15,231 nucleotides of DNA from JACDAN01 sp035707105 (lineage in GTDB: Bacteria; Actinomycetota; Thermoleophilia; Gaiellales; Gaiellaceae). The notes under the pieces were generated by a model. The model searched no databases. It was not told the origin of the DNA and saw nothing but the letters and a program-made list of their open reading frames with translations. Position numbers and translations under genes: made by a program. The DNA lies in assembly GCA_035707105.1 (NCBI GenBank), contig DASSUI010000081.1, positions 1 through 15,231 on the forward strand, given 5' to 3'. Shown one piece after another: positions 7,191-13,595 of this stretch. Every line of letters begins with the position of its first letter. Position 1 is the stretch's first letter.

Positions 7191-8158
7191 TCTTCCGACG
7201 AAACGAGCGAGACGTACGCGTCCTCGAGCGTCGGCTCACGCTTCGAGATCCGTCCCACGCTTGCGCCGTTCAGGGTTCCGAGCAACGCCTGGGTGAGCTC
7301 GGCGTCGGGGCTCGTCTGAACGATGAGCATCTGCGCCTGCTCCCGCTCCTCGACGGAGACCGAGAGCACGCCTGAGAGATCGCGCACCCGGTCGACGGTG
7401 CCGTCGGGAAGACCGAAGACTTCGACCTCGACGACGGTGCCCTCGGCCACGCCGCGCTTGAGGTCCATCGGTGTCCCGTGCGCGACGATCTGACCCTTGT
7501 TGATGACGGCGATGCGGTCGCAGAGCGCGTCCGCCTCGAACATGTAATGCGTCGTCAGCAGGACCGTCTTGCCCGCCTCGACGAGCGATGCGATCGTCGC
7601 ACGCAGCTCGCGCGCGCCCACCGGGTCGAGGCCGATCGTCGGCTCGTCGAGGAATACGACCGGCGGGTCGTGCAGAAGGCCGCGTGCGACGTGGAGCCGC
7701 TGCTTCATCCCGCGCGAGTAGCCCTCGGTCCGCTCGTGCTCGCGCCCCTTGAGGCCCACCAGCTCGAGCAGGGTCTCGATTCGCGGCTTCTGCTCCTTCG
7801 GCGGCACACCGTAGAGCTCGGCGAAGTACCGGAGGTTGTCGTACCCGGAGAGGCGCTCGTAGACGCCGCGCTCGCCGCCGAACACGTAGCCGATTCGCTT
7901 GCGGACCTCGCGCGCGTCCTTGACGACGTCGAAGCCCAGCACCTTCGCGGTGCCGGAGGTCGGGATCAGCAGGGTGATGAGCATCTTGATCGTCGTCGTC
8001 TTGCCGGCCCCGTTCGGACCGAGTAGGCCGAACAGCTCGCCCTTCTCGATCGCGAAGCTGATCCCGCGCACGGCCTCCACGTCCATCCACTTACGGCGGA
8101 TGGTTCCCGTGGACGTGCGATACGTCCGGTGTAAGTCGATCGCCTCGACGACGGCCAT
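7187..8158 (-). CDS. ABC transporter ATP-binding protein, DrrA/NatA type
   Basis: A 323-residue ATPase. Walker A is GPNGAGKTT (47-55), the signature is YSRGMKQR (147-154), Walker B is VVFLDEP (167-173), the D-loop GLD is at 176-178 and the H-switch is His204 in LLTTHYMFEAD. The Q-loop position reads YVFGGERGVY (91-100), with Gly where most ABC ATPases have Gln; I recall the GGxRG form in a subset of ABC-2 ATPases. The C-terminal 90 residues form the extra regulatory-type domain common in DrrA-like proteins, ending in an EPTLEDAYVSLV motif. It is the only ATPase in the window and is followed directly by six permease genes, so it may energise all of them. ATG at 8158 is preceded by AGGCGG and by a candidate -10 box. 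The gene lies 10 bp after the hydantoinase B gene. Confidence 0.95.
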   Translation of the reverse strand: MAVVEAIDLHRTYRTSTGTIRRKWMDVEAVRGISFAIEKGELFGLLGPNGAGKTTTIKMLITLLIPTSGTAKVLGFDVVKDAREVRKRIGYVFGGERGVYERLSGYDNLRYFAELYGVPPKEQKPRIETLLELVGLKGREHERTEGYSRGMKQRLHVARGLLHDPPVVFLDEPTIGLDPVGARELRATIASLVEAGKTVLLTTHYMFEADALCDRIAVINKGQIVAHGTPMDLKRGVAEGTVVEVEVFGLPDGTVDRVRDLSGVLSVSVEEREQAQMLIVQTSPDAELTQALLGTLNGASVGRISKREPTLEDAYVSLVSSEE

Positions 8159-8165
8159 CCGCCTA

Positions 8166-8171
8166 AACCTA
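8166..8171 (-). promoter_or_regulatory. Candidate -10 box for the ABC operon
   Basis: TAGGTT on the minus strand overlaps the TAG stop of the hydantoinase B gene and lies 7 nt before the ATPase ATG. It could give the ABC operon its own near-leaderless transcript. AGGCGG in the same spacer could instead serve as a ribosome site on a read-through transcript. Confidence 0.4.
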
Positions 8172-9638
8172 GCTTCCGAAGGCGCCGCCGCCCGGCGTCT
8201 CGATCAGGAGCGCGTCTCCCGCCTCGAGATCCACCGTCGCTTTCGCCGGGAGCTCGCGGCCGTTGACGAGGTTCCGCCCCGGCGCGCCCGGGGCGCCGCC
8301 TTCCCTGCCGGCCGGTGCGCGTGCCCGCCGTTCGCTGAGGATCGAGGCCCGGCACGCCTCCAACACCTCGAGCTCTCGGACGATCCCGTCCCCGCCGCGG
8401 TGCCGTCCCTCACCGCCCGAGCCGAGGCGGAGCCCGTGACGGCGGACGCGCAGGGGATACGCGAGCTCGAGCGCCTCGGTCGGGGTCGAGAGCGTGTTCG
8501 ACATCGTCACGTGCACGCCCGACGGGCCGTCGGCCTCGGGGCAGGCGCCCTGCCCGCCGCCGATCGTCTCGTAGTAGGTGAATCGCTCGTTGCCGAGCGT
8601 GAGGTTGTTCATCGTCCCCTGTCCCTGAGCCGGGACCGGAATCGCCTGGCCGACGGCGCGGAAGAGGATGTCGACGATCCGGCAGGACGTCTCGACGTTC
8701 CCGCCGGCGACGGCCGCGCCCGGACGCGCGTGCACGAGCGACCCGGGCGGTGCGCTGACCTGGACGGGGGCGAAGGCTCCGGCCGAGGCAGGGACGTCGG
8801 GGTCGGTCAGACACCGGACCACGAAGTACACGGCGGACCGTGTGACCGAAAGCGGGCAGTTGAGGTTGCCGGGATGCTGGAGGGCGGTGCCGGCGAAGTC
8901 GACCGCGATCTCGTCGCCCGCGACCGTGACGGCCGCGCGGATCTCCAGCTCGCCCTCATGCGCCTCGAGCACGTCGGCCGCCTCGAAGCGGCCGTCGGGG
9001 AGGCGCGCGATCCCGGCGCGGACGATCCGCTCCGAGTAGCGGACGAGCTCGTCCATCGCCGCTCGGACGCGATCCGCGCCATGGCGGGAGCACAGCTCGG
9101 CGACGCGGCGGTCGGCGAGGCGGTGCGCCGCGAGCTGCGCGCGGAAGTCGCCCCGCCGCTCCTCTGGGTTTCGCATCCGGTCGGCAAGACGGTCGAGGGT
9201 TCCGGCCTCGAGACGGGTGGGCGGGATGACGACCCCCTCCTCGGCAAGCGTGCGCGAGGCCGCGGGCATGCTGCCGGGCTCCACGCCGCCGACGTCGGCG
9301 TGGTGCGCACGCGTGACCGCGAAACCGACGTCGGTCCGGGAGACCATCGTCACGTCGGGCAGGTGCGTGCCCCCGGCGAACGGGTCGTTGAGGACGAAGA
9401 CGTCGTCGCGCGACGGGCGGTGTCGCGCCACGGCCACGACCGCGTCCGGCATGGCACCGAGGTGGACGGGGATGTGCTCGGCCTGCGCGACCATGCGGCC
9501 GTGCTCGTCGAAGAGGGCGGTCGAGCAGTCGCGGCGCTCCTTGATGTTGGCCGAGAAGGCCGAGCGGACGAGCGCGGCCCCCATCTCCTCCGCGATCCCG
9601 CGAAGCGCGTGTCCGAGGACTTGGAGCTGAATGTTCAC
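8169..9638 (-). CDS. hyuB: Hydantoinase / 5-oxoprolinase family subunit B (HyuB-like)
   Basis: A 489-residue protein with family hallmarks throughout: AALVRSAFSANIKERRDCST (21-40), AQAEHIPVHLGAMPDAV (51-67), NDPFAGGTHLPD (84-95), HHADVGG (112-118), the middle stretch AGGNVETSCRIVDILFRA, and a C-terminal ETPGGGAFG close. Enzymes of this family use ATP, with an A subunit, to open a cyclic amide such as 5-oxoproline, N-methylhydantoin or a related ring; some relatives carboxylate ketones. The exact substrate cannot be read from sequence. It is somewhat shorter than the 520-580 residues I expect for the family. The start is GTG at 9638, overlapping the HyuA stop as GTGA, so the two subunits should be made together. 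The start agrees with the usual family N-terminus. Confidence 0.92.
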   Translation of the reverse strand: MNIQLQVLGHALRGIAEEMGAALVRSAFSANIKERRDCSTALFDEHGRMVAQAEHIPVHLGAMPDAVVAVARHRPSRDDVFVLNDPFAGGTHLPDVTMVSRTDVGFAVTRAHHADVGGVEPGSMPAASRTLAEEGVVIPPTRLEAGTLDRLADRMRNPEERRGDFRAQLAAHRLADRRVAELCSRHGADRVRAAMDELVRYSERIVRAGIARLPDGRFEAADVLEAHEGELEIRAAVTVAGDEIAVDFAGTALQHPGNLNCPLSVTRSAVYFVVRCLTDPDVPASAGAFAPVQVSAPPGSLVHARPGAAVAGGNVETSCRIVDILFRAVGQAIPVPAQGQGTMNNLTLGNERFTYYETIGGGQGACPEADGPSGVHVTMSNTLSTPTEALELAYPLRVRRHGLRLGSGGEGRHRGGDGIVRELEVLEACRASILSERRARAPAGREGGAPGAPGRNLVNGRELPAKATVDLEAGDALLIETPGGGAFGS

Positions 9639-11377
9639 GCTCTCGTGAGCCTCCAGCTGCCACCATCCCTAACCCCCACCCACCCACGGGGCAGCCAGCA
9701 CGTCGCGCCGTCCAGCTCGATCGTCGCCGGGCCGGTCGCCGTCGCAGGCGCGCCCTGAGGCAGGACGAGCTGCGGCCCGGGATGCACCTCGGCCGTCCGG
9801 ACCGCTACCAGCTCGAGCGGTCGCGCTGGATCGGCGTATCCGTACCGCTCCTCGTGCAGGCGATGGAATCGGCCCGCGAGGCCGGCGCCGAGTGGTACGG
9901 ACAGCTCGAACGACTGTCCGACGTAGCGAAGATCCGCCTCTCCTTCGGCCGGGAGGTCGTTCACTTCGTCGAGCGGCCGGACCTCGCTCCGCACGTGGTC
10001 ACGCCGCTCGTCGCCGACCGCGAGCCCGACGGCGGAGAGCACGCCGGCAGTTTCCGGCACGAGCACCGTCGACACGCCGAGCTCCTCGGCGAGCTCGCAG
10101 GCGTGCAGCGGGCCGGCGCCGCCGAAGGCGACGAGCGCGAAGTCGTGCGGGTCGCGCCCTCGCTCGACGGTCACGACGCGCAACGCACGGAGCATCTCGG
10201 CATTGACGAGCTGGACGAGGTCCAGCGGTTCGAGCGCGCCGAGCGCCCGCTCCGCCGCGGCCGTGTCGAGCTCGATGCCGTCGGCCAGCGTGCCGGGAAG
10301 TCGCCCGAGCAGGAGGTTCGCGTCGGTCACGGTCGGACGGGTCCCGCCGAGTCCGTAGCAGGCAGGCCCGGGGACGGCGCCGGCGCTTTGGGGCCCGACC
10401 CGCAACGCGCCGCCGGCGTCGACCCACGCGATCGATCCGCCGCCGGCGCCGACCGTGTGAACGTCCACGCTCGGCAGTCGGATCGGGAGGCCGGCGATCG
10501 TACGCTCGGGCGAGCGCTCCGCCGCGCCGTTCGAGATCAGGCAGACGTCGGTCGACGTGCCGCCCATGTCGAACGCGATCGCGTCGGCGAACCCTGCGCA
10601 CTCCGCGAGCCGCGCGGCGCCGACCACGCCGCCGGCCGGGCCGGAGAGCAGGGCCCACGACGCGTGCGCCGCCGCCTCCTCCAGCGAGGCGACACCGCCG
10701 GAGGAGCGCATCACGAGCGGCTCCGGCAGGCCGGCTTGACGACAGCGCGTACCGAGGGCGCGCAGGTAACCGGCGAGCCGCGGCCCCAGGTAGGCGTCCG
10801 CCGCCGTCGTGGACGCCCGCTCGTACTCCCGGAACTCGGGCGACACCTCGTGCGAGGCGACGACATGTGCCGCCGGGAGGCGGCGGCGGATCTCGGCGGC
10901 CACGGCCTCCTCGTGCGCCGGGTCGCGGAACGAGAAGAGCAGGCACACGGCGACCGCCTCCGCGTCCAGGTCGGGGACGGTTTCGACGGCGAGCGGCTCG
11001 ATCACGCCGTGGGGCCCGATCCGCTCGCGGACGCCGTGACAGTCTGCCAGCGGGACGAGGGGCTCCGGGTGCGGCTCGCAGAGCCGGTAGAGATGCGCGC
11101 GGTTCTGGCGCCGGACGTGGAGCAGGTGCTCGAAACCTGCCGTGGCGACGAACGCGGTACGGGCGCCCTTGCGCTCGAGCAGCGCGTTCGTCGCGACGGT
11201 CGTTCCGTGTGTGAAGCGCTCGACCTCCGTCGCGCCGACCGCGGCGGCCGCGGCCAGCACGGACTCCTCCTGCCGCTTCGCCGTGCGGACCTTGGCGGTC
11301 CGTAGATCGCCGTCCGCGATCAAGACCGCGTCCGTGAACGTGCCGCCCACATCGACGCCGAGCACTGCCACCTGCAT
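9635..11377 (-). CDS. hyuA: Hydantoinase / 5-oxoprolinase family subunit A (HyuA-like), compact form
   Basis: A 580-residue ATP-binding subunit of the sugar-kinase/actin-like fold. Motifs are DVGGTFTD (9-16), HGTTVATNALLERKGARTAF (57-76), SGPAGGVVGA (245-254), FDMGGTSTDV (269-278), VGAGGGSIAWVD (309-320), GPQSAGAVPGPACYG (328-342), TDANLLLGRL (351-360) and FGGAGPLHA (418-426). It is about 100 residues shorter than typical HyuA. The missing part is between the SAVGLAVGDERRDHVRS motif (ending near 464) and LRYVGQSFEL (483-492), where only about 20 residues remain. The core motifs are intact, so it is probably active. ATG at 11377 is 4 bp from the ATG of the divergent glycosylase gene; GTG codons 3 and 5 are alternative starts. 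It shares a GTGA overlap with hyuB and may head the whole minus-strand operon. Confidence 0.92.
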   Translation of the reverse strand: MQVAVLGVDVGGTFTDAVLIADGDLRTAKVRTAKRQEESVLAAAAAVGATEVERFTHGTTVATNALLERKGARTAFVATAGFEHLLHVRRQNRAHLYRLCEPHPEPLVPLADCHGVRERIGPHGVIEPLAVETVPDLDAEAVAVCLLFSFRDPAHEEAVAAEIRRRLPAAHVVASHEVSPEFREYERASTTAADAYLGPRLAGYLRALGTRCRQAGLPEPLVMRSSGGVASLEEAAAHASWALLSGPAGGVVGAARLAECAGFADAIAFDMGGTSTDVCLISNGAAERSPERTIAGLPIRLPSVDVHTVGAGGGSIAWVDAGGALRVGPQSAGAVPGPACYGLGGTRPTVTDANLLLGRLPGTLADGIELDTAAAERALGALEPLDLVQLVNAEMLRALRVVTVERGRDPHDFALVAFGGAGPLHACELAEELGVSTVLVPETAGVLSAVGLAVGDERRDHVRSEVRPLDEVNDLPAEGEADLRYVGQSFELSVPLGAGLAGRFHRLHEERYGYADPARPLELVAVRTAEVHPGPQLVLPQGAPATATGPATIELDGATCWLPRGWVGVRDGGSWRLTRA

Positions 11378-11381
11378 CCGG

Positions 11382-12317
11382 ATGTCTAGTCTCGACGAGG
11401 TGGCGTCGTTCGAGATCGCGCTACAAGGCCCCGCGGGCGAGCCGGTCGACCTCTGGCGGACGATCGTCTCTCACGGCGTCGCGTCGCTCCAGCCGGCGGA
11501 CGTGGACGAGGCCGCGCGGATCATGACCGTGACGCTTCCTGTCGCCGGCGCGAAGCCGCGCACCGTCCGGATCCGCGAGGGGCGCACGGGCAAGGCGCGC
11601 GTCGACGTGCTCGGCCCGCCGCTCGGCGCCCGAGCACGCACGGGCCTCGAGGCGTCGGTGCGCCGCATGCTCAACCTCGACGAGGACCTCTCGCCGCTGT
11701 ACGAGGCCGCGAAGACGGACCCGGAGCTCGCGTGGATCCGGTCCGGGGCCGGCCGCATGGCCCGCGGCGCGACGGTCTACGAGGACGTCGTGAAGACAAT
11801 CTGCACGACGAACTGCACCTGGTCGGCCACGGAGCGGATGGTCGGCGCGCTCGTCGCCGACCTCGGCGAGCCGTCGGCGGGCGGACACGGGCGCGCCTTT
11901 CCGACTCCCACCGTGATGGCGGAGACGCCCGACGCGTTCTACCGGGACGTCGCCAGGACGGGGTACCGCGGGTCATATCTGCGGGCGCTCGCCGACGCCG
12001 TGGCGGGCGGCTCCCTGGATCTCGAAGCACTCGCCACCGCGGTCCCGGACGAGCTGCACGACGACGAGGTGGAGCGGCAGCTCCTCGCCCTCCCGGGCGT
12101 CGGGCCCTACGCGGCGGCGCACATCATGATGTTGATCGGGCGGCATTCGCGCCTCATCCTCGACTCCTGGACGCGGCCCAAGTACGCGCGCCTGAACGGC
12201 GGCCGGAAGGTGTCCGACCGCACGATCGAGCGGCGGTTCCGGCGGTATGGCCCCTACGCCGGCCTCGCGTTCTGGCTCTACCTCACGCGCGACTGGGTGG
12301 AGGAGTCCGCCGGCTGA
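11382..12317 (+). CDS. HhH-GPD superfamily DNA glycosylase (AlkA-like, DNA-3-methyladenine glycosylase type)
   Basis: A 311-residue base-excision-repair enzyme that would remove damaged bases from DNA. An N-terminal AlkA-like domain (about 8-95; DLWRTIVSHGVASLQPADVD at 23-42) precedes the helical HhH-GPD domain. The hairpin-helix-hairpin motif is LPGVGPYAAAHI (237-248), and the catalytic aspartate is Asp261 in RLILDSW. VYEDVVKTICTTNCTWSATE (132-151) matches the usual first helix of the GPD fold. There is no C-terminal four-cysteine Fe-S loop, so it is not MutY/Nth-type. Start choice: ATG 11382 is used here, but GTG 11400 fits the -10 box TAGTCT better and would remove six residues. The frame is open back to 11142 inside hyuA, but that part is antisense to a well-conserved gene and is rejected. 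Confidence 0.88.
   Translation: MSSLDEVASFEIALQGPAGEPVDLWRTIVSHGVASLQPADVDEAARIMTVTLPVAGAKPRTVRIREGRTGKARVDVLGPPLGARARTGLEASVRRMLNLDEDLSPLYEAAKTDPELAWIRSGAGRMARGATVYEDVVKTICTTNCTWSATERMVGALVADLGEPSAGGHGRAFPTPTVMAETPDAFYRDVARTGYRGSYLRALADAVAGGSLDLEALATAVPDELHDDEVERQLLALPGVGPYAAAHIMMLIGRHSRLILDSWTRPKYARLNGGRKVSDRTIERRFRRYGPYAGLAFWLYLTRDWVEESAG
11383..11392. promoter_or_regulatory. Candidate bidirectional promoter core with overlapping -10 boxes
   Basis: The plus strand has TAGTCT at 11387-11392, followed by 7 nt and an in-frame GTG at 11400 of the glycosylase gene. The minus strand has TAGACA (11388 down to 11383), an imperfect -10, 5 nt before the hyuA ATG. The two hexamers share the CTAG core. 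With only 4 bp between the annotated ATG codons, each promoter's -35 region must lie inside the opposite gene. Confidence 0.4.
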
Positions 12318-12351
12318 TCGCGAAAGAAGTTGGTTTTCGCGCGAGGTCGCG

Positions 12352-12357
12352 TACCAT
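12352..12357 (+). promoter_or_regulatory. Candidate -10 box for the L,D-transpeptidase gene
   Basis: TACCAT, 8 nt before the GTG at 12366, with a weak -35-like TTGGTT at 12330-12335 (16-nt spacer). No ribosome site lies between the box and the GTG, consistent with a leaderless transcript. Confidence 0.45.
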
Positions 12358-12365
12358 TCGACCGC

Positions 12366-13322
12366 GTGAAACGCCTGCTCTCGGTCCTGTTTGTCGCGGC
12401 GGTCAGCCTCGGGGTCGCCGCACCGGACGCGGCGCGTAGGCCGGTCGTGATCGCCCCCGGCGTGACGGTCGGCGGCGTGCACGTCGGCGGGATGATGTCC
12501 GAGGCGGCGAGGACGCGTGTGGAGGCCGCTTTCGGCCGGCCCGTCCGCCTCCAGTTCCGCGACAAGCGTTGGCGGATCAGCCCGCGCTACCTCGGCGCGA
12601 GCGCCGGGATCGACGGCGCCGTCTCCAGGGCGCTGCGCGCCGCGCCCGGCACGCGCGTCACGCTCGAGGTCTCGGCGGCCCAGACGCGCATCCGCCGCTA
12701 CGTCAACCGGCTCGACCGCCTCTTCTCACGCGAGCCCGTCAACACCGAGGTGGTCGGCGTCGCGAACGGACGCCCGCAGTTCACGGAGGCCGAGACCGGC
12801 CTCCGGGTCGAGAAGGAGGGGATGGCGAAGGCGCTCACGCGGGCGCTCCGCTCGAGCGACCGACGCACGCCGGTCGAGCTGATCGTCAGCACCGTCGCGC
12901 CGAAGGTCACGCCGGCGAACTTCGGCCCGGTGATCATCATCCACCGCGGCTCGAACCGGCTCTCCCTCTTCGACGGGCCCACGCTCGTCCGCCGCTTCGG
13001 CGTCGCGACGGGCAGCTCGGAGTACCCCACGCCGCTCGGCAACTACAGCATCGCAACGAAGCAGATGAACCCATGGTGGATCCCGCCGCCCGACTCGGAG
13101 TGGGCGCGCGGCAAGAAGCCGATTCCGCCGGGACCGGGCAATCCTCTCGGCACGCGCTGGATGGGGACGACGGCGCCGCTCGTCGGAATCCACGGGACGC
13201 CGGACGCCGCTTCGATCGGCTACTCGGCCTCCCACGGCTGCATCCGGATGCGCGTCCCCGAGGCGGAGTGGCTCTTCACGCGCGTGAACGTGGGGACGCC
13301 GGTGCTGATCGTTCCGACGTAG
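12366..13322 (+). CDS. L,D-transpeptidase (YkuD) with YoaR-type peptidoglycan-binding region, exported
   Basis: A 318-residue cell-wall enzyme expected to form 3-3 cross-links in, or attach proteins to, peptidoglycan outside the membrane. The N-terminus VKRLLSVLFVAAVSLGVAAP is a short signal peptide or anchor with Lys and Arg before a hydrophobic core. Residues about 28-175 resemble the YoaR/VanW-associated putative peptidoglycan-binding domain (PGVTVGGVHVGGMMSEAAR, 31-49). Residues about 187-318 are the YkuD catalytic domain, with His276 in GIHGT and the active-site motif SHGCIRM (289-295) carrying catalytic Cys292. The start is GTG 12366; the frame is open to a TTG at 12330, but those 12 residues would spoil the signal peptide and include the likely -10 box. 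Its 3' end overlaps the convergent zinc-ribbon gene by 47 bp. Confidence 0.92.
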   Translation: MKRLLSVLFVAAVSLGVAAPDAARRPVVIAPGVTVGGVHVGGMMSEAARTRVEAAFGRPVRLQFRDKRWRISPRYLGASAGIDGAVSRALRAAPGTRVTLEVSAAQTRIRRYVNRLDRLFSREPVNTEVVGVANGRPQFTEAETGLRVEKEGMAKALTRALRSSDRRTPVELIVSTVAPKVTPANFGPVIIIHRGSNRLSLFDGPTLVRRFGVATGSSEYPTPLGNYSIATKQMNPWWIPPPDSEWARGKKPIPPGPGNPLGTRWMGTTAPLVGIHGTPDAASIGYSASHGCIRMRVPEAEWLFTRVNVGTPVLIVPT

Positions 13323-13443
13323 GAGCGCACGTCTGCGGCTCGCCTTCGCAGCAGCCGAGCTTGAAGCGGCAACGGGGGCACTGCCAGGTTCCATGCCGCC
13401 ATTCCATCGCCGTGCCACACCGCCAGCAGGCCTCTCGATCCAC
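13276..13443 (-). CDS. Small cysteine-rich zinc-ribbon protein
   Basis: A 55-residue frame starting at GTG 13443: VDREACWRCGTAMEWRHGTW continues to QCPRCRFKLGCCEGEPQTC. Two CxxC knuckles (Cys6/Cys9 and Cys22/Cys25) are 12 residues apart, followed by a Cys-Cys pair (31-32) and Cys39, a plausible zinc ribbon. The conserved-looking part lies outside the neighbouring transpeptidase gene; only the last 15 residues or so (Ser/Pro/Arg-rich) are antisense to it. A TACCCT box stands 7 nt before the GTG, arranged as for the transpeptidase gene. An upstream in-frame TTG (13473) would add ten residues and is less likely. Function unknown; zinc binding is inferred from the cysteines. A frame this small could still be fortuitous, but the cysteine pattern argues against that. 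Confidence 0.6.
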   Translation of the reverse strand: MDREACWRCGTAMEWRHGTWQCPRCRFKLGCCEGEPQTCAPTSERSAPASPRSRA

Positions 13444-13450
13444 CCAAAAG

Positions 13451-13456
13451 AGGGTA
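13451..13456 (-). promoter_or_regulatory. Candidate -10 box for the zinc-ribbon gene
   Basis: TACCCT on the minus strand, 7 nt before the GTG at 13443. It faces the candidate tRNA promoter on the plus strand. Confidence 0.35.
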
Positions 13457-13477
13457 CGAACGCCGACGGACAACCGC

Positions 13478-13483
13478 TACACT
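13478..13483 (+). promoter_or_regulatory. Candidate -10 box for tRNA-Met and possibly the rpmG operon
   Basis: TACACT lies 10 nt upstream of the mature tRNA 5' end at 13494. No clear -35 is seen. No other obvious promoter separates the tRNA from rpmG, so read-through into rpmG-secE-nusG is possible. Confidence 0.4.
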
Positions 13484-13493
13484 CCCGCGGCGC

Positions 13494-13567
13494 GGCGGCG
13501 TAGCTCAGTTGGTTAGAGCGTCGGACTCATAACCCGAAGGTCGGTGGTTCGAATCCACCCGCCGCTA
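13494..13567 (+). tRNA. tRNA-Met (anticodon CAT), elongator type
   Basis: A 74-nt cloverleaf. The acceptor stem GGCGGCG (13494-13500) pairs with CGCCGCT (13560-13566) through an opening G-U pair, with discriminator A13567. The D-arm begins GCTCAGTTGGTTAGAGC. The anticodon loop is CTCATAA (13526-13532) with CAT at 13528-13530. The T-arm is GGTGG-TTCGAAT-CCACC. The 3' CCA is not fully encoded (CCT follows the A). The G-U first pair and the GCTA end resemble bacterial elongator tRNA-Met. The initiator's mismatched 1-72 pair and three G-C pairs in the anticodon stem are absent. A tRNA-Ile with lysidine-modified CAT cannot be wholly excluded. The closing pair of the anticodon stem is an A-C mismatch (13525/13533). 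Confidence 0.93.
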
Positions 13568-13595
13568 CCTTCCGCGTAGAGGAAAAGACGAGGAC

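Noticed and set aside
7899..9758. Long plus-strand open frame (about 619 codons) opposite the ATPase and hydantoinase B genes
   Set aside because: It is antisense to two genes with clear family motifs; the product is Arg/Asp/Glu/His-rich with no recognisable domain, typical of shadow frames in GC-rich DNA.
9782..11305. Long plus-strand open frame opposite hydantoinase A
   Set aside because: Antisense to a fully motif-supported HyuA gene; low-complexity charged product and no ribosome site or promoter.
11142..11381. N-terminal extension of the glycosylase frame back to 11142
   Set aside because: It is antisense to the conserved start of hyuA and has no resemblance to glycosylase domains.
12330..12365. 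TTG start at 12330 for the L,D-transpeptidase
   Set aside because: It would add 12 polar residues before the signal peptide and would run through the likely -10 box.
13330..13356. Short hairpin CTGCG...CGCAG just after the transpeptidase stop as a terminator
   Set aside because: Only a 5-bp stem with a 9-nt loop and no U-tract, and it lies inside the zinc-ribbon frame.
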